A stretch of DNA of 64,000 bases from Sedimenticola thiotaurini (GTDB taxonomy: Bacteria; Pseudomonadota; Gammaproteobacteria; Chromatiales; Chromatiaceae). Shown piece after piece: positions 56,621-64,000 of the stretch. Under the pieces are notes generated by a model. The model saw only the letters and a program-made list of their open reading frames with translations. It was not told where the DNA came from and searched no databases. Positions within the stretch are counted from its first letter, which is position 1; each line of letters begins with the position of its first letter. A program made the position numbers and the translations under genes. The stretch covers positions 2,728,001 to 2,792,000 of the forward strand of contig NZ_CP011412.1 in NCBI RefSeq assembly GCF_001007875.1, written 5' to 3'.

Positions 56621-58197
56621 CAGTCCTTCTGTGAACCAGTCGTGGCTTCCTGTTCGGTCAGCTGCAGCAGATTGTGTCCGCGCATTTCGGAGGGCACCGC
56701 CAATCCCATCAGGGTCAACAGGGTCGGCGCGATATCACACAGGGCGCCCCGTTGGTTGAGCTGCCCCGGACGTCCCACATAGAGCAGCGGGACCGGGTTC
56801 TGTGTGTGGGCAGTGTGGGGTTGGGCATTCTCCACATCCTCCATCTGCTCCGCATTGCCATGGTCGGCGGTGATCAGCATTTCACCACCGCTCTGCTCGA
56901 TCGCCTCCACCACCCGTCCCAGGCAGCGGTCCAGCGCCTCGATAGCCGCTACCGCGGCATCGAACTTTCCGGTATGTCCCACCATGTCGGAGTTGGCGTA
57001 GTTGCAGATAATGGCGTCATACTTGTCGCTCTTGATCGCCTCCACCAGGGCGTCCGTCACCTGGGGTGCACTCATCTCCGGCTTCAGATCATAGGTATTC
57101 ACTTTGGGCGAGGGGATCAGGATACGATCTTCCCCTTCAAACACCTGCTCCCGGCCGCCGTTGAAGAAAAAGGTGACGTGGGCATACTTTTCGGTCTCCG
57201 CCAGGCGCAGCTGCCGCAGCCCCAACTTGGAGATGTATTCACCAAATACGTTATCCAGCCGCTCGGGCGGGAAGGCCACCGGGATATCGAAATCCTTGTT
57301 GTATTCAGTCAGGCTGACGAAGCTGCTCAACCGGGGCACCCGTGGTCGTTCGAAACCATCAAAGTCCTGTTCAATAAATGCGCGGGTCAGCTCCCGTGCC
57401 CGGTCGGAGCGGTAATTCATGAACAGCACCGCATCCCCATCCTCGATGGTGACCGGCTGCTCCCCCGGCGGCACGATACGGGTGGCCTTAACGAACTCGT
57501 CCGTCTCATCCCGTTGATAGGCCTGTTGCAGCGCCAGCTCCGCATCGGGTGCGGTGAACTCCGCCTCTCCCTCGACCAGGAGCTGGAAGGCCCGCTGCAC
57601 CCGATCCCAGCGATTATCCCGGTCCATGGCGTAGAAACGGCCGATAATGGAGGCGATACGCCCCTCCCCCAGCTCGGTAAATACCCGGTTCATGGCCTGG
57701 ATGGAGGCGCTTGCACTCTTCGGCGGCATGTCACGCCCATCCAGAAATGCATGTACGTAAACCCGGCTGGCACCCCGTTCAACCGCCAGCTTTGCCATGG
57801 CGTGAATGTGCTCTTCATGGCTATGCACGCCGCCGGGAGAGAGCAGACCCAGAATATGGACCGCTCGATCTTTCCTGATCGCCCCGTCAACCGCATCCAC
57901 CAGCGTGCGGTTGGTGAAGAAGGAGCCGGTGCGCACCGAACGGCTGACCCGGGTAAACTCCTGGTAGACCACCCGGCCAGCCCCCAGGTTGAGATGCCCC
58001 ACCTCGGAATTACCCATCTGGCCATCCGGCAATCCCACCTCGGCACCGGAGGTGTTGATCAAGGTATGGGGATATCGCTCCCAGAGGCTGTCCCACACCG
58101 GCGTATCCGCGGCCATGATGGCATTGGACCGGGCCTCTTCACTGTATCCCCAGCCATCCATGATCAGCAGCACTGCTGGTTTTGCTCTGAAAGACAT
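56620..58197 (-). CDS. gpmI: 2,3-bisphosphoglycerate-independent phosphoglycerate mutase
   Basis: GpmI interconverts 3- and 2-phosphoglycerate through a phosphoserine and two Mn ions. The 525 residues have [11 protein letters not shown], the nucleophile Ser in [17 protein letters not shown], the HSHEEHI-like metal motif and the C-terminal [13 protein letters not shown]. Full length. First gene of gpmI-envC-ctpA-yibQ-DJ-1, with AT-rich promoter sequence upstream shared with arsR. Confidence 0.97.
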   Translation of the reverse strand: MSFRAKPAVLLIMDGWGYSEEARSNAIMAADTPVWDSLWERYPHTLINTSGAEVGLPDGQMGNSEVGHLNLGAGRVVYQEFTRVSRSVRTGSFFTNRTLVDAVDGAIRKDRAVHILGLLSPGGVHSHEEHIHAMAKLAVERGASRVYVHAFLDGRDMPPKSASASIQAMNRVFTELGEGRIASIIGRFYAMDRDNRWDRVQRAFQLLVEGEAEFTAPDAELALQQAYQRDETDEFVKATRIVPPGEQPVTIEDGDAVLFMNYRSDRARELTRAFIEQDFDGFERPRVPRLSSFVSLTEYNKDFDIPVAFPPERLDNVFGEYISKLGLRQLRLAETEKYAHVTFFFNGGREQVFEGEDRILIPSPKVNTYDLKPEMSAPQVTDALVEAIKSDKYDAIICNYANSDMVGHTGKFDAAVAAIEALDRCLGRVVEAIEQSGGEMLITADHGNAEQMEDVENAQPHTAHTQNPVPLLYVGRPGQLNQRGALCDIAPTLLTLMGLAVPSEMRGHNLLQLTEQEATTGSQKD

Positions 58198-58571
58198 CTC
58201 CGTTACCGACTCCGTTAGATTGGTCGCCGGATATCCCGGCTAACCCATTGAAAATAGCGGTGATATTACACCATTTTAACCACTTCAACATTAAGTCCGG
58301 TTGAATAAAACCAGTTATTAATTATGGGAAAACAATTTATACTGATTGAAAAAGCGGATATATTTACGTAAAACAGTTTATTATTGTTTTTTTATAAAGG
58401 CTCGTTGTGTTTCAGTTGGTTGCCTGCAGTACCGGAGATAGGCAAAGGGGTGAAGCTTAACCCCTGTGGTCCCGTTTTATTGCTGGGCCACGCCCAGCCT
58501 TAAGTAGCTGATATTCAACGCTTGTTCATCCAGATCACTACAGCTGATTATTAACCAAGGTCCGGTATTTT
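58198..58571. promoter_or_regulatory. AT-rich divergent region between gpmI and arsR
   Basis: About 370 bases with no gene, AT-rich from 58260 to 58400 in an otherwise GC-rich window. It contains a TATACT (58338-58343), the palindrome TTTACGTAAA (58363-58372), and GC-rich hairpins closer to arsR (AGGGGT...ACCCCT and CTGGGC-cac-GCCCAG). It should hold both promoters and possibly the ArsR operator; no certain site can be named. Confidence 0.5.
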
Positions 58572-58940
58572 ATGGAACATAAGTTTGGAACTCCCAAGGT
58601 CCCGGTGCTTGACTCCAAGCACGCCTTTGACTCCGACGTCGACCTGATGGCCGATGACGAGGATATCGAACGCGCATCCCGGTCACTCAAGGCCATGTCA
58701 CACCCCCTGCGGCTGAAGATCCTCTGCACCCTGGGTGATGAAGAGGTGAGCGTTCAGGAGATTGTCGAACATGTCGGCACCTCCCAGAGCAATATCTCGC
58801 AACATCTGGCCATACTCCGGGACAAGGGCATCCTGGCCTCCCGCAAAGACGCCAACCGGGTCTACTACCGGGTGAGTGATTCACGTACCTTGAAGCTGAT
58901 AGGCATGATGCGCGAGGTGTTCTGTTCCCACGGACACTGA
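58572..58940 (+). CDS. ArsR-family repressor with an SqrR/BigR-like cysteine pair
   Basis: The 122-residue protein is a winged helix: KAMSHPLRLKILCTL, VQEIVEHVGTSQSNISQHLAIL and the wing RKDANRVYYRVSD. It lacks the ELCVC metal motif of arsenic or zinc sensors. Its only cysteines are Cys52 (in LKILC) and Cys118 (in VFCSHGH), 66 residues apart. That is the same place and spacing as Cys41/Cys107 in SqrR and Cys42/Cys108 in BigR, the persulfide sensors. The N-terminal 30 residues are acidic and longer than usual. Persulfide sensing is an inference. Confidence 0.88.
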   Translation: MEHKFGTPKVPVLDSKHAFDSDVDLMADDEDIERASRSLKAMSHPLRLKILCTLGDEEVSVQEIVEHVGTSQSNISQHLAILRDKGILASRKDANRVYYRVSDSRTLKLIGMMREVFCSHGH

Positions 58941-58958
58941 ATCCCGATAGGGGCATCG

Positions 58959-58993
58959 AAAACGGACACACGAGCTATCGGGTGTCCGTTTTT
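58959..58993 (+). terminator. Intrinsic terminator after arsR
   Basis: AAAACGGACAC (58959-58969) pairs with GTGTCCGTTTT (58982-58992), followed by T's and a C run, 19 bases after the arsR stop. A competing stem, CCCGATAG (58943-58950) with CTATCGGG (58975-58982), uses the base at 58982 and would be mutually exclusive with it. Confidence 0.75.
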
Positions 58994-59204
58994 CCCCCGA
59001 GGCTGCGGATAGCTAACTGAACCGGCAGACCTTCCCGGCTCCGTGGCAACCCCCGATTTCCAGCCCGAATAATCCTCGATAGTCGCCTACCGATCACTCA
59101 TCCGGGGTAATATTCCGCACAAAGCGTGGTACCGCGTAGCCCCCTGGTCTAGAATGTGCCTCCTTTGTGAATCCATTACCAACAACTTCCAGCAGCCGAA
59201 ATCC

Positions 59205-59627
59205 ATGCAACAGCTTATCGAATTCATCACAAACCACATTATTCTGTTCTCCGCCCTGGTGGTGGTGCTGGTACTGCTCGTGCAGAACCTGCTGGCCGGG
59301 ATGGGAGGAAAATCCTCTGTCACACCATTACAGGCCACCCAGTTGATCAACCGGGAGGATGCCGTGGTAGTGGATGTGCGACCGATTGCGGACTTCAACA
59401 ACGGTCATATCGTGAATGCCATCAACATTCCCAGCACCGCGCTGAAGAACCAGATCAGCGTGGTGACCAAACACAAGGGGAAGCCGATTATTGTCGCCTG
59501 CCGTTCCGGAGCGCAGTCCGCCGCCGCCTGCAAGGTGCTGCGGAATGCCGGCATCGAGCCGGTCTATAATCTCCAGGGCGGCATGCTTGCCTGGCAGAAC
59601 GACAGCCTGCCAATCAGTAAAAAGTAA
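59205..59627 (+). CDS. yibN: Rhodanese-like protein YibN
   Basis: The 140-residue protein has one N-terminal membrane helix ([21 protein letters not shown]) and a rhodanese domain with the active-site loop CRSGAQSA. The Cys-Arg-Ser-Gly loop supports sulfurtransferase chemistry, with the domain probably on the cytosolic side. I chose ATG at 59205 because the membrane helix begins right after it. In E. coli yibN lies before grxC and secB; grxC is missing here. Confidence 0.9.
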   Translation: MQQLIEFITNHIILFSALVVVLVLLVQNLLAGMGGKSSVTPLQATQLINREDAVVVDVRPIADFNNGHIVNAINIPSTALKNQISVVTKHKGKPIIVACRSGAQSAAACKVLRNAGIEPVYNLQGGMLAWQNDSLPISKK

Positions 59628-59668
59628 CCCCGAATTCCACACAACGACAGACCACAGAGATTCAAGAC

Positions 59669-60148
59669 ATGACGGATAATGATCAAGCCACCACACCCAG
59701 CCGCGAGTTTTCACTGCAACGCATCTATGTGAAGGATATCTCTTTCGAGACACCCAACTCACCGGCCATTTTCACCCAGGAGTGGAAACCGGAATCGAGC
59801 CTGAGTCTGAACAGCGCTGTCAGCAAGCTGGATGAAGACCTTTACGAAGTGGTGTTGACGGTCACCGTGACCACCAAACTCGGCGACAAGACCGCCTACC
59901 TGGTGGAGGTGCAGCAGGGAGGTATCTTCACTGTGCGGGACTTCCCGGAAGCGGAGATGGGTCACCTGATGGGTGCCTACTGTCCCAACATCCTGTTCCC
60001 CTATGCCCGGGAAGTGGTCTCCGATCTGGTCAGCAAGGGGAGTTTCCCCCAACTGCTGCTCACACCGGTGAGCTTCGACCAGCTCTATGCCCAGCATCAG
60101 CAGGAGCAGGCCAGCAAGCAGCAACCCGCCGAGCCGGCCCCGCACTGA
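59669..60148 (+). CDS. secB: Protein-export chaperone SecB
   Basis: SecB keeps preproteins unfolded for the SecA/SecYEG translocase. The 159 residues have [30 protein letters not shown] and [18 protein letters not shown], all typical of the tetrameric chaperone. It follows yibN and precedes gpsA, as in E. coli. Confidence 0.97.
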   Translation: MTDNDQATTPSREFSLQRIYVKDISFETPNSPAIFTQEWKPESSLSLNSAVSKLDEDLYEVVLTVTVTTKLGDKTAYLVEVQQGGIFTVRDFPEAEMGHLMGAYCPNILFPYAREVVSDLVSKGSFPQLLLTPVSFDQLYAQHQQEQASKQQPAEPAPH

Positions 60149-60154
60149 TCCGTC

Positions 60155-61162
60155 ATGTCCGCAGCACCCGTCTTTTCCGTTCTCGGCGCCGGATCCTGGG
60201 GTACCGCCCTGGCGATCCTGCTGGCGCGCAATGGCATCCGTGTGCGGCTCTGGGGACATCTGCCTGAAGAGGTTCGCCAACTGGCCCGGGAGGGTGAAAA
60301 CAGCACCTTCCTGCCCGGCATCCCGTTCCCGCCCGGACTGACTCCGACGGTGGAACTGGCGGACGCGGTGCGCGATGCCGACGAGATCCTGATCGCCGTC
60401 CCCAGTCATGCGTTCGCCGCGGTTCTCAAATCGGTTGAACCCCTGTTGGCGGAACGGACCGGGGTCTGCTGGGCCACCAAGGGGCTCGATCCCGCCTCAG
60501 GTCAGCTGCTGCACGAAGTGGCGGAGGATATCCTGGGTCCAGAGCGCCCCACGGCGGTCATCTCCGGTCCCAGTTTTGCCAAGGAGGTGGCGGCTGGTCT
60601 GCCCACGGCAGTCACCGTTGCTTCCACCTCCCACGACTATGCCAAGCGGATTGCCGGCTATTTCCACTCTGACTGTTTTCGCGCCTACACCAGCAGCGAT
60701 GTGATCGGCCTGGAGATCGGCAGTGCGGCCAAGAACGTCATGGCGATCGGTGCCGGTATCTCTGACGGCCTCGCCTTCGGCGCCAATGCCCGCGCCGCCC
60801 TGATCACCCGGGGACTGAGTGAAATTATGCGCCTGGGGCTGGCCCTGGGTGGCAAGATGGAGACCTTTATCGGTCTCGGCGGCATGGGCGATCTGGTTCT
60901 GACCTGTACCGACAACCAGTCACGTAACCGCCGCATGGGTCTGGCACTGGCGCGGGGTCTGACCATCGACCAGGCGAAACAGGAGATCGGCCAGGAGGTG
61001 GAAGGGGTGATGGCGACCCGGGAGATCCACAAGCGGGCCAGGTCACTGGGCGTGGAGATGCCGATTACTGAGCAGATCGAACGGGTACTTTACGAAGGAC
61101 TGGATCCCAGAACCGCCGTGCAGGCGTTGTTGGATCGAGACCCCCGGCCCGAGGCCGGTTGA
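60155..61162 (+). CDS. gpsA: Glycerol-3-phosphate dehydrogenase [NAD(P)+]
   Basis: GpsA makes sn-glycerol 3-phosphate for phospholipid synthesis from dihydroxyacetone phosphate. The 335 residues begin with the Rossmann motif VLGAGSWGTALA, then WATKGLDP, SGPSFAKEVA and the catalytic Lys region GSAAKNVMAIGAGI. It starts six bases after secB. cysE, which follows it in E. coli, is absent; trmL is next. Confidence 0.97.
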   Translation: MSAAPVFSVLGAGSWGTALAILLARNGIRVRLWGHLPEEVRQLAREGENSTFLPGIPFPPGLTPTVELADAVRDADEILIAVPSHAFAAVLKSVEPLLAERTGVCWATKGLDPASGQLLHEVAEDILGPERPTAVISGPSFAKEVAAGLPTAVTVASTSHDYAKRIAGYFHSDCFRAYTSSDVIGLEIGSAAKNVMAIGAGISDGLAFGANARAALITRGLSEIMRLGLALGGKMETFIGLGGMGDLVLTCTDNQSRNRRMGLALARGLTIDQAKQEIGQEVEGVMATREIHKRARSLGVEMPITEQIERVLYEGLDPRTAVQALLDRDPRPEAG

Positions 61163-61170
61163 CCGGTGGA

Positions 61171-61635
61171 CTAAACCGCGCCATCAAACCCCTGCTGGCG
61201 CCACGCCTCGAACAGGATGATCGCCACCGCATTGGAGAGATTGATACTGCGATTGCCCGCCTGCATCGGTATGCGGATCAGCTGCTCCGGTGGCAACTGG
61301 TCCAGCAGGGTCTGGGGCAGACCCCGGGTCTCCGGGCCGAACAGCAGGGTGTCATCCGGCCGGTAGTCCACCTCGCTGTAACAGCGGCTGCCGCGGGTGG
61401 AGCAGGCAAACAACCTCCGGGGGGCATGCTGGGAGAGAAAGGTCGCCATATCCGCATACTCCTGCAGACAGGCCAGGTCGTGATAATCCAGTCCTGCCCG
61501 GCGCAACTGGCGATCCTCCAGGGTGAAACCGAGCGGATGGATAAGATGGAGCCGGCTGCCACTGTTGGCGCACAGGCGTATGATATTACCTGTATTGGGC
61601 GGAATCTCCGGCTCATACAGTGCTACGTTAAACAT
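61171..61635 (-). CDS. trmL: tRNA (cytidine(34)-2'-O)-methyltransferase TrmL
   Basis: TrmL is a SPOUT-class methylase acting on the wobble base of tRNA-Leu. The 154-residue product has the SPOUT signature: NVALYEPEIPPNTGNIIRLCAN at the start (given here in part), LLFGPETRGLP and IPMQAGNRSINLSNAVAI for the knotted SAM site. The start at 61635 (MFNVALYEP) fits the family; a longer frame begins 27 bases upstream. It is convergent with gpsA and divergent from pyrD, 17 bases away. Confidence 0.94.
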   Translation of the reverse strand: MFNVALYEPEIPPNTGNIIRLCANSGSRLHLIHPLGFTLEDRQLRRAGLDYHDLACLQEYADMATFLSQHAPRRLFACSTRGSRCYSEVDYRPDDTLLFGPETRGLPQTLLDQLPPEQLIRIPMQAGNRSINLSNAVAIILFEAWRQQGFDGAV

Positions 61636-61652
61636 GACATTGGAACCATTCG

Positions 61653-62621
61653 ATGACGACAATCAGTGACTCGCCCCTGGCCGTTGATTTCTGCGGACTC
61701 AACTTCAACACTCCCCTGGTGCTGCTCTCCGGCTGTGTAGGCTTCGGCGAAGAGTACACGCGGGTAGCCGGCTTTAGCAACCGGGATGCGGGCGCCATCT
61801 GCCTGAAAGGGACCACCGGCGAGCCACGGCTGGGCAACGCCCCGCACCGCATCTACGAAACCCCCGAGGGTATGCTCAACGCCATCGGGCTGCAGAATCC
61901 CGGGGTGGACAAGGTGGTACGGGAGATTCTGCCGACCCTGGATTTCTCCGAAACCCGCTTTATCGCCAACGTCTCCGGCTCCACTATCGAGGAGTATGAA
62001 GAGGTTACCCGGCGTTTTGATGACTCACCCATTGATGCCATCGAGATCAACATCTCCTGTCCCAACGTCAAGGAGGGTGGCGTCGCATTCGGTAATGATC
62101 CAGCCATGTCGGCCCGGGTGGTGGAGGCGTGTCGCCGGGCCACCAGCAAACCCCTGATCACCAAGCTCTCGCCCAACCAGACCGATATCGCCGCCAATGC
62201 CCGGGGCTGCATCGAGGCCGGTTCGGACGCCTTTGCGGTGATCAACACCCTGATGGGCATGGCCATTGATATTGAAAGTCGCACACCCATTATCGGCAAC
62301 AATCAGGGCGGTCTGTCCGGCCCGGCCATCAAGCCGGTCGCCCTACTAAAAGTCCACCAGGTGTACCAGGTGTGCCGGGAGCACGGTATTCCCATCATCG
62401 GTCAGGGTGGCATCACCACTGCCGAGGACGCCATTGAGTTCCTGATTGCGGGGGCCTCCGCAGTCGGCATCGGTACCGCGCTCTTTTACGACCCGTTGAT
62501 CTGCGGGAAGATAAACCGTGGTATAAAGGCCTATCTGGAAAAGCACAATATGGCATCAGTCAGACAGTTAACCGGAACTTTAACGCTGAACAGTCCGCGA
62601 CCGGCAACCCGGTGTTGCTGA
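61653..62621 (+). CDS. Dihydroorotate dehydrogenase, class 1B type
   Basis: The 322-residue protein is a TIM-barrel FMN enzyme with LAVDFCGLNFNTPLVLLSG, catalytic Cys in INISCPNVKEGGVAFG, ITKLSPNQTDI and the C-terminal phosphate site VGIGTALFYDP. The Cys base and the soluble length (no N-terminal helix) mark class 1, most like 1B, rather than the quinone-linked class 2 PyrD normal in gammaproteobacteria. Class 1B needs PyrK for NAD, and no pyrK is nearby. It could be a second PyrD or an enzyme of related dehydrogenase type. Confidence 0.85.
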   Translation: MTTISDSPLAVDFCGLNFNTPLVLLSGCVGFGEEYTRVAGFSNRDAGAICLKGTTGEPRLGNAPHRIYETPEGMLNAIGLQNPGVDKVVREILPTLDFSETRFIANVSGSTIEEYEEVTRRFDDSPIDAIEINISCPNVKEGGVAFGNDPAMSARVVEACRRATSKPLITKLSPNQTDIAANARGCIEAGSDAFAVINTLMGMAIDIESRTPIIGNNQGGLSGPAIKPVALLKVHQVYQVCREHGIPIIGQGGITTAEDAIEFLIAGASAVGIGTALFYDPLICGKINRGIKAYLEKHNMASVRQLTGTLTLNSPRPATRCC

Positions 62622-62727
62622 ACAGGCTGACTTGCAGATTTATTACCCACCAGGTTGCTTCAGTGTGCTCGAATCAATCAGGACCCGCTTCCGGAGAGGA
62701 CGGGCAGACGTTTATAGGGTTTAGCAA

Positions 62728-63990
62728 ATGGATCGTCAATCAAATCACCCCACCACAGAAGAGTTGAAACAGTTTATTCCGCTGCAGGCACTGAGCGAAC
62801 AGCAACAGGTACTGCTGGCCGGGGTTACCGAGATTAAAACCGCCCGACCGGGTGAGGTACTGATAGAGCTGGGCAGTGATGACAACAACACCTACTTCCT
62901 GCTCCAGGGAACCCTGGTCCTGGACTCGGCGGATAACCATCGACGGGAGATCAGTGCGGGTGACCCGTCAGCCAAATCCCCCATCGCCCAGCTGCGCCCC
63001 CGTAAATACAAAGTTACCGCACGCACCGAAGTGCGCTACCTGCTGATCGATAATGCCTACCTGGAAGATATTGCCCACAACCACGGCACCGCCTGCGGTG
63101 TGGACGGGTACGAGGTGATTGGTGATTTCCAGAGTGACCCGAACGCATTCGAAGACCAACTTTCACACCTGTTACTGACCGATCTGAAAAATGATCGGTT
63201 AAAGCTCCCCAGTCTGCCGGAGGTCGCTGTGCGAATTGGCCGGGCGCTGGAAGATGGGGTTAGTGATGCCCACGATATTGCTGAAATCATCCAGATCGAT
63301 CCGGTAATGACTGCAAAGCTGATCAAAGCGGCAAACAGCGCTATCTATGGACGCCGTACGCCTGTGGAGACCTGCAGTGCCGCCGTGGTTCGACTGGGAG
63401 CCGATGTGACTCAGAAGCTGGTGCTCTCCTTCGCCCTGCGGGAGCTGTTCCAGAGCGATTCAGCGCTGTTGCGGAATCGCATGAAGGCGCTCTGGAAACA
63501 CAGTACCCACGTGGCGGCGATCTGTTATGTGCTGGCCGGCAACGATTCCCGGTTTAAACCGGAGCACGCCATGCTGGTGGGGCTGCTGCACGATATCGGC
63601 GTGGTGGCTATCATCAACTATGCACAGAAGTTTCCCGACGAGACCATGGACCCTGAAGCACTCGATCAGGCCGTGCAGAATTTGCGCGCTGAAATTGGCG
63701 GCATGATCCTTAAAAAATGGAATTTTTCCGCGGACTTCGTCACCGCGGCGCTGGAGGGTGAAGAGTGGATGCGTAACAAGGGCACGACACCGGATTACTG
63801 CGATCTGGTAATAATCGCCCAGCTGCACAGCTACATCGGTGACAACAAGGGCCGCCACCTGCCGGCAATTGATGAAGTGCCGGCCCATAGCCGTCTGGAG
63901 CTGGGTGAACTGACTCCCCGGATGAGCCTGAAGATCCTGGAACAGGCTAAGGATCAGATCCAACACGCCCAGGCGCTGCTAAATATTTGA
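62728..63990 (+). CDS. HDOD protein with a cyclic-nucleotide-binding-like N-terminal domain
   Basis: The 420-residue protein has an N-terminal cNMP-binding-like barrel (about 10-115: ARPGEVLIELGSDDNNTYFLLQGTLVL). Its phosphate-binding cassette is weak (GDPSAKSPIAQL instead of FGE...L), so ligand binding is doubtful. The C-terminal HDOD domain (about 160-360) reads LPSLPEVAVRIGRALEDG, IQIDPVMTAKLIKAANS and LHDIGVVAIINYAQ; a canonical HD pair is not evident. Such proteins are usually signalling scaffolds. It shares the window with a class I adenylate cyclase, but no direct link is shown. Confidence 0.85.
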   Translation: MDRQSNHPTTEELKQFIPLQALSEQQQVLLAGVTEIKTARPGEVLIELGSDDNNTYFLLQGTLVLDSADNHRREISAGDPSAKSPIAQLRPRKYKVTARTEVRYLLIDNAYLEDIAHNHGTACGVDGYEVIGDFQSDPNAFEDQLSHLLLTDLKNDRLKLPSLPEVAVRIGRALEDGVSDAHDIAEIIQIDPVMTAKLIKAANSAIYGRRTPVETCSAAVVRLGADVTQKLVLSFALRELFQSDSALLRNRMKALWKHSTHVAAICYVLAGNDSRFKPEHAMLVGLLHDIGVVAIINYAQKFPDETMDPEALDQAVQNLRAEIGGMILKKWNFSADFVTAALEGEEWMRNKGTTPDYCDLVIIAQLHSYIGDNKGRHLPAIDEVPAHSRLELGELTPRMSLKILEQAKDQIQHAQALLNI

Positions 63991-64000
63991 TGCCTGCCGT

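Overview
The window is about 64 kb of a GC-rich gammaproteobacterial chromosome. It is packed mostly with housekeeping genes whose order matches blocks known from Pseudomonas and Escherichia: argH/algZR/hemCDXY, cyaA/lptM/dapF/DUF484/xerC, hslVU/DUF971/ubiEJB, and gpmI/envC/yibQ with yibN/secB/gpsA/trmL. A partial octaheme tetrathionate-reductase-family cytochrome at the left edge and an ArsR regulator with an SqrR/BigR-like cysteine pair suggest a sulfur-cycling lineage, perhaps Chromatiales-like. That placement is inference from gene content. I saw no phage, transposase, CRISPR array, tRNA or rRNA gene.

Layout: 1-2 kb holds the octaheme cytochrome (minus strand, cut by the edge) and purE-tsaC. 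2.0-3.5 kb is a non-coding repeat array rich in hairpins. 3.6-15 kb carries mlaC, a thioredoxin-like gene, hemB, aroE, a gamma-carbonic anhydrase, a LemA/GIDE pair, prlC, an SH3-anchor protein, ubiD and an orphan parA. 15.15-16.66 kb is a second copy of the repeat array, in direct orientation, bounded by 30-bp inverted repeats. 16.7-27.8 kb holds a YeeZ-like epimerase, a ferredoxin-reductase, hemY-hemX-hemD-hemC, a PAS-GGDEF cyclase inserted between hemC and algR, algZ and argH. 28-36.6 kb has an enoyl-CoA-hydratase-fold/HIT/MazG operon, a PAS plus degenerate GGDEF protein, class I adenylate cyclase, lptM, dapF, DUF484 and xerC.

36.6-52.7 kb has a GNAT-nitrilase fusion, a ferritin-like DUF455 protein, a YejK nucleoid protein, hslVU behind a textbook sigma-32 promoter, DUF971, ubiE-ubiJ-ubiB, a DUF2339/DUF3999 membrane pair, a sulfatase-modifying-factor-like protein and a mixed-type phosphofructokinase. 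52.7-58.2 kb is a tightly overlapping minus-strand operon gpmI-envC-ctpA-yibQ-DJ-1. 58.2-64 kb has arsR, yibN, secB, gpsA, trmL, a class-1B-type dihydroorotate dehydrogenase and an HDOD protein with a cyclic-nucleotide-binding-like domain.

Working together: hemB, hemC, hemD, hemX and hemY serve tetrapyrrole synthesis; ubiD, ubiE, ubiJ and ubiB serve ubiquinone synthesis; envC, ctpA, dapF, mlaC and lptM serve the envelope. Two GGDEF proteins, a class I adenylate cyclase, AlgZ/AlgR and a cNMP/HDOD protein make the window rich in nucleotide signalling. The most unusual material is the pair of alternating hairpin arrays, the persulfide-sensor-like ArsR, and several enzyme-fold proteins that have lost canonical catalytic residues.
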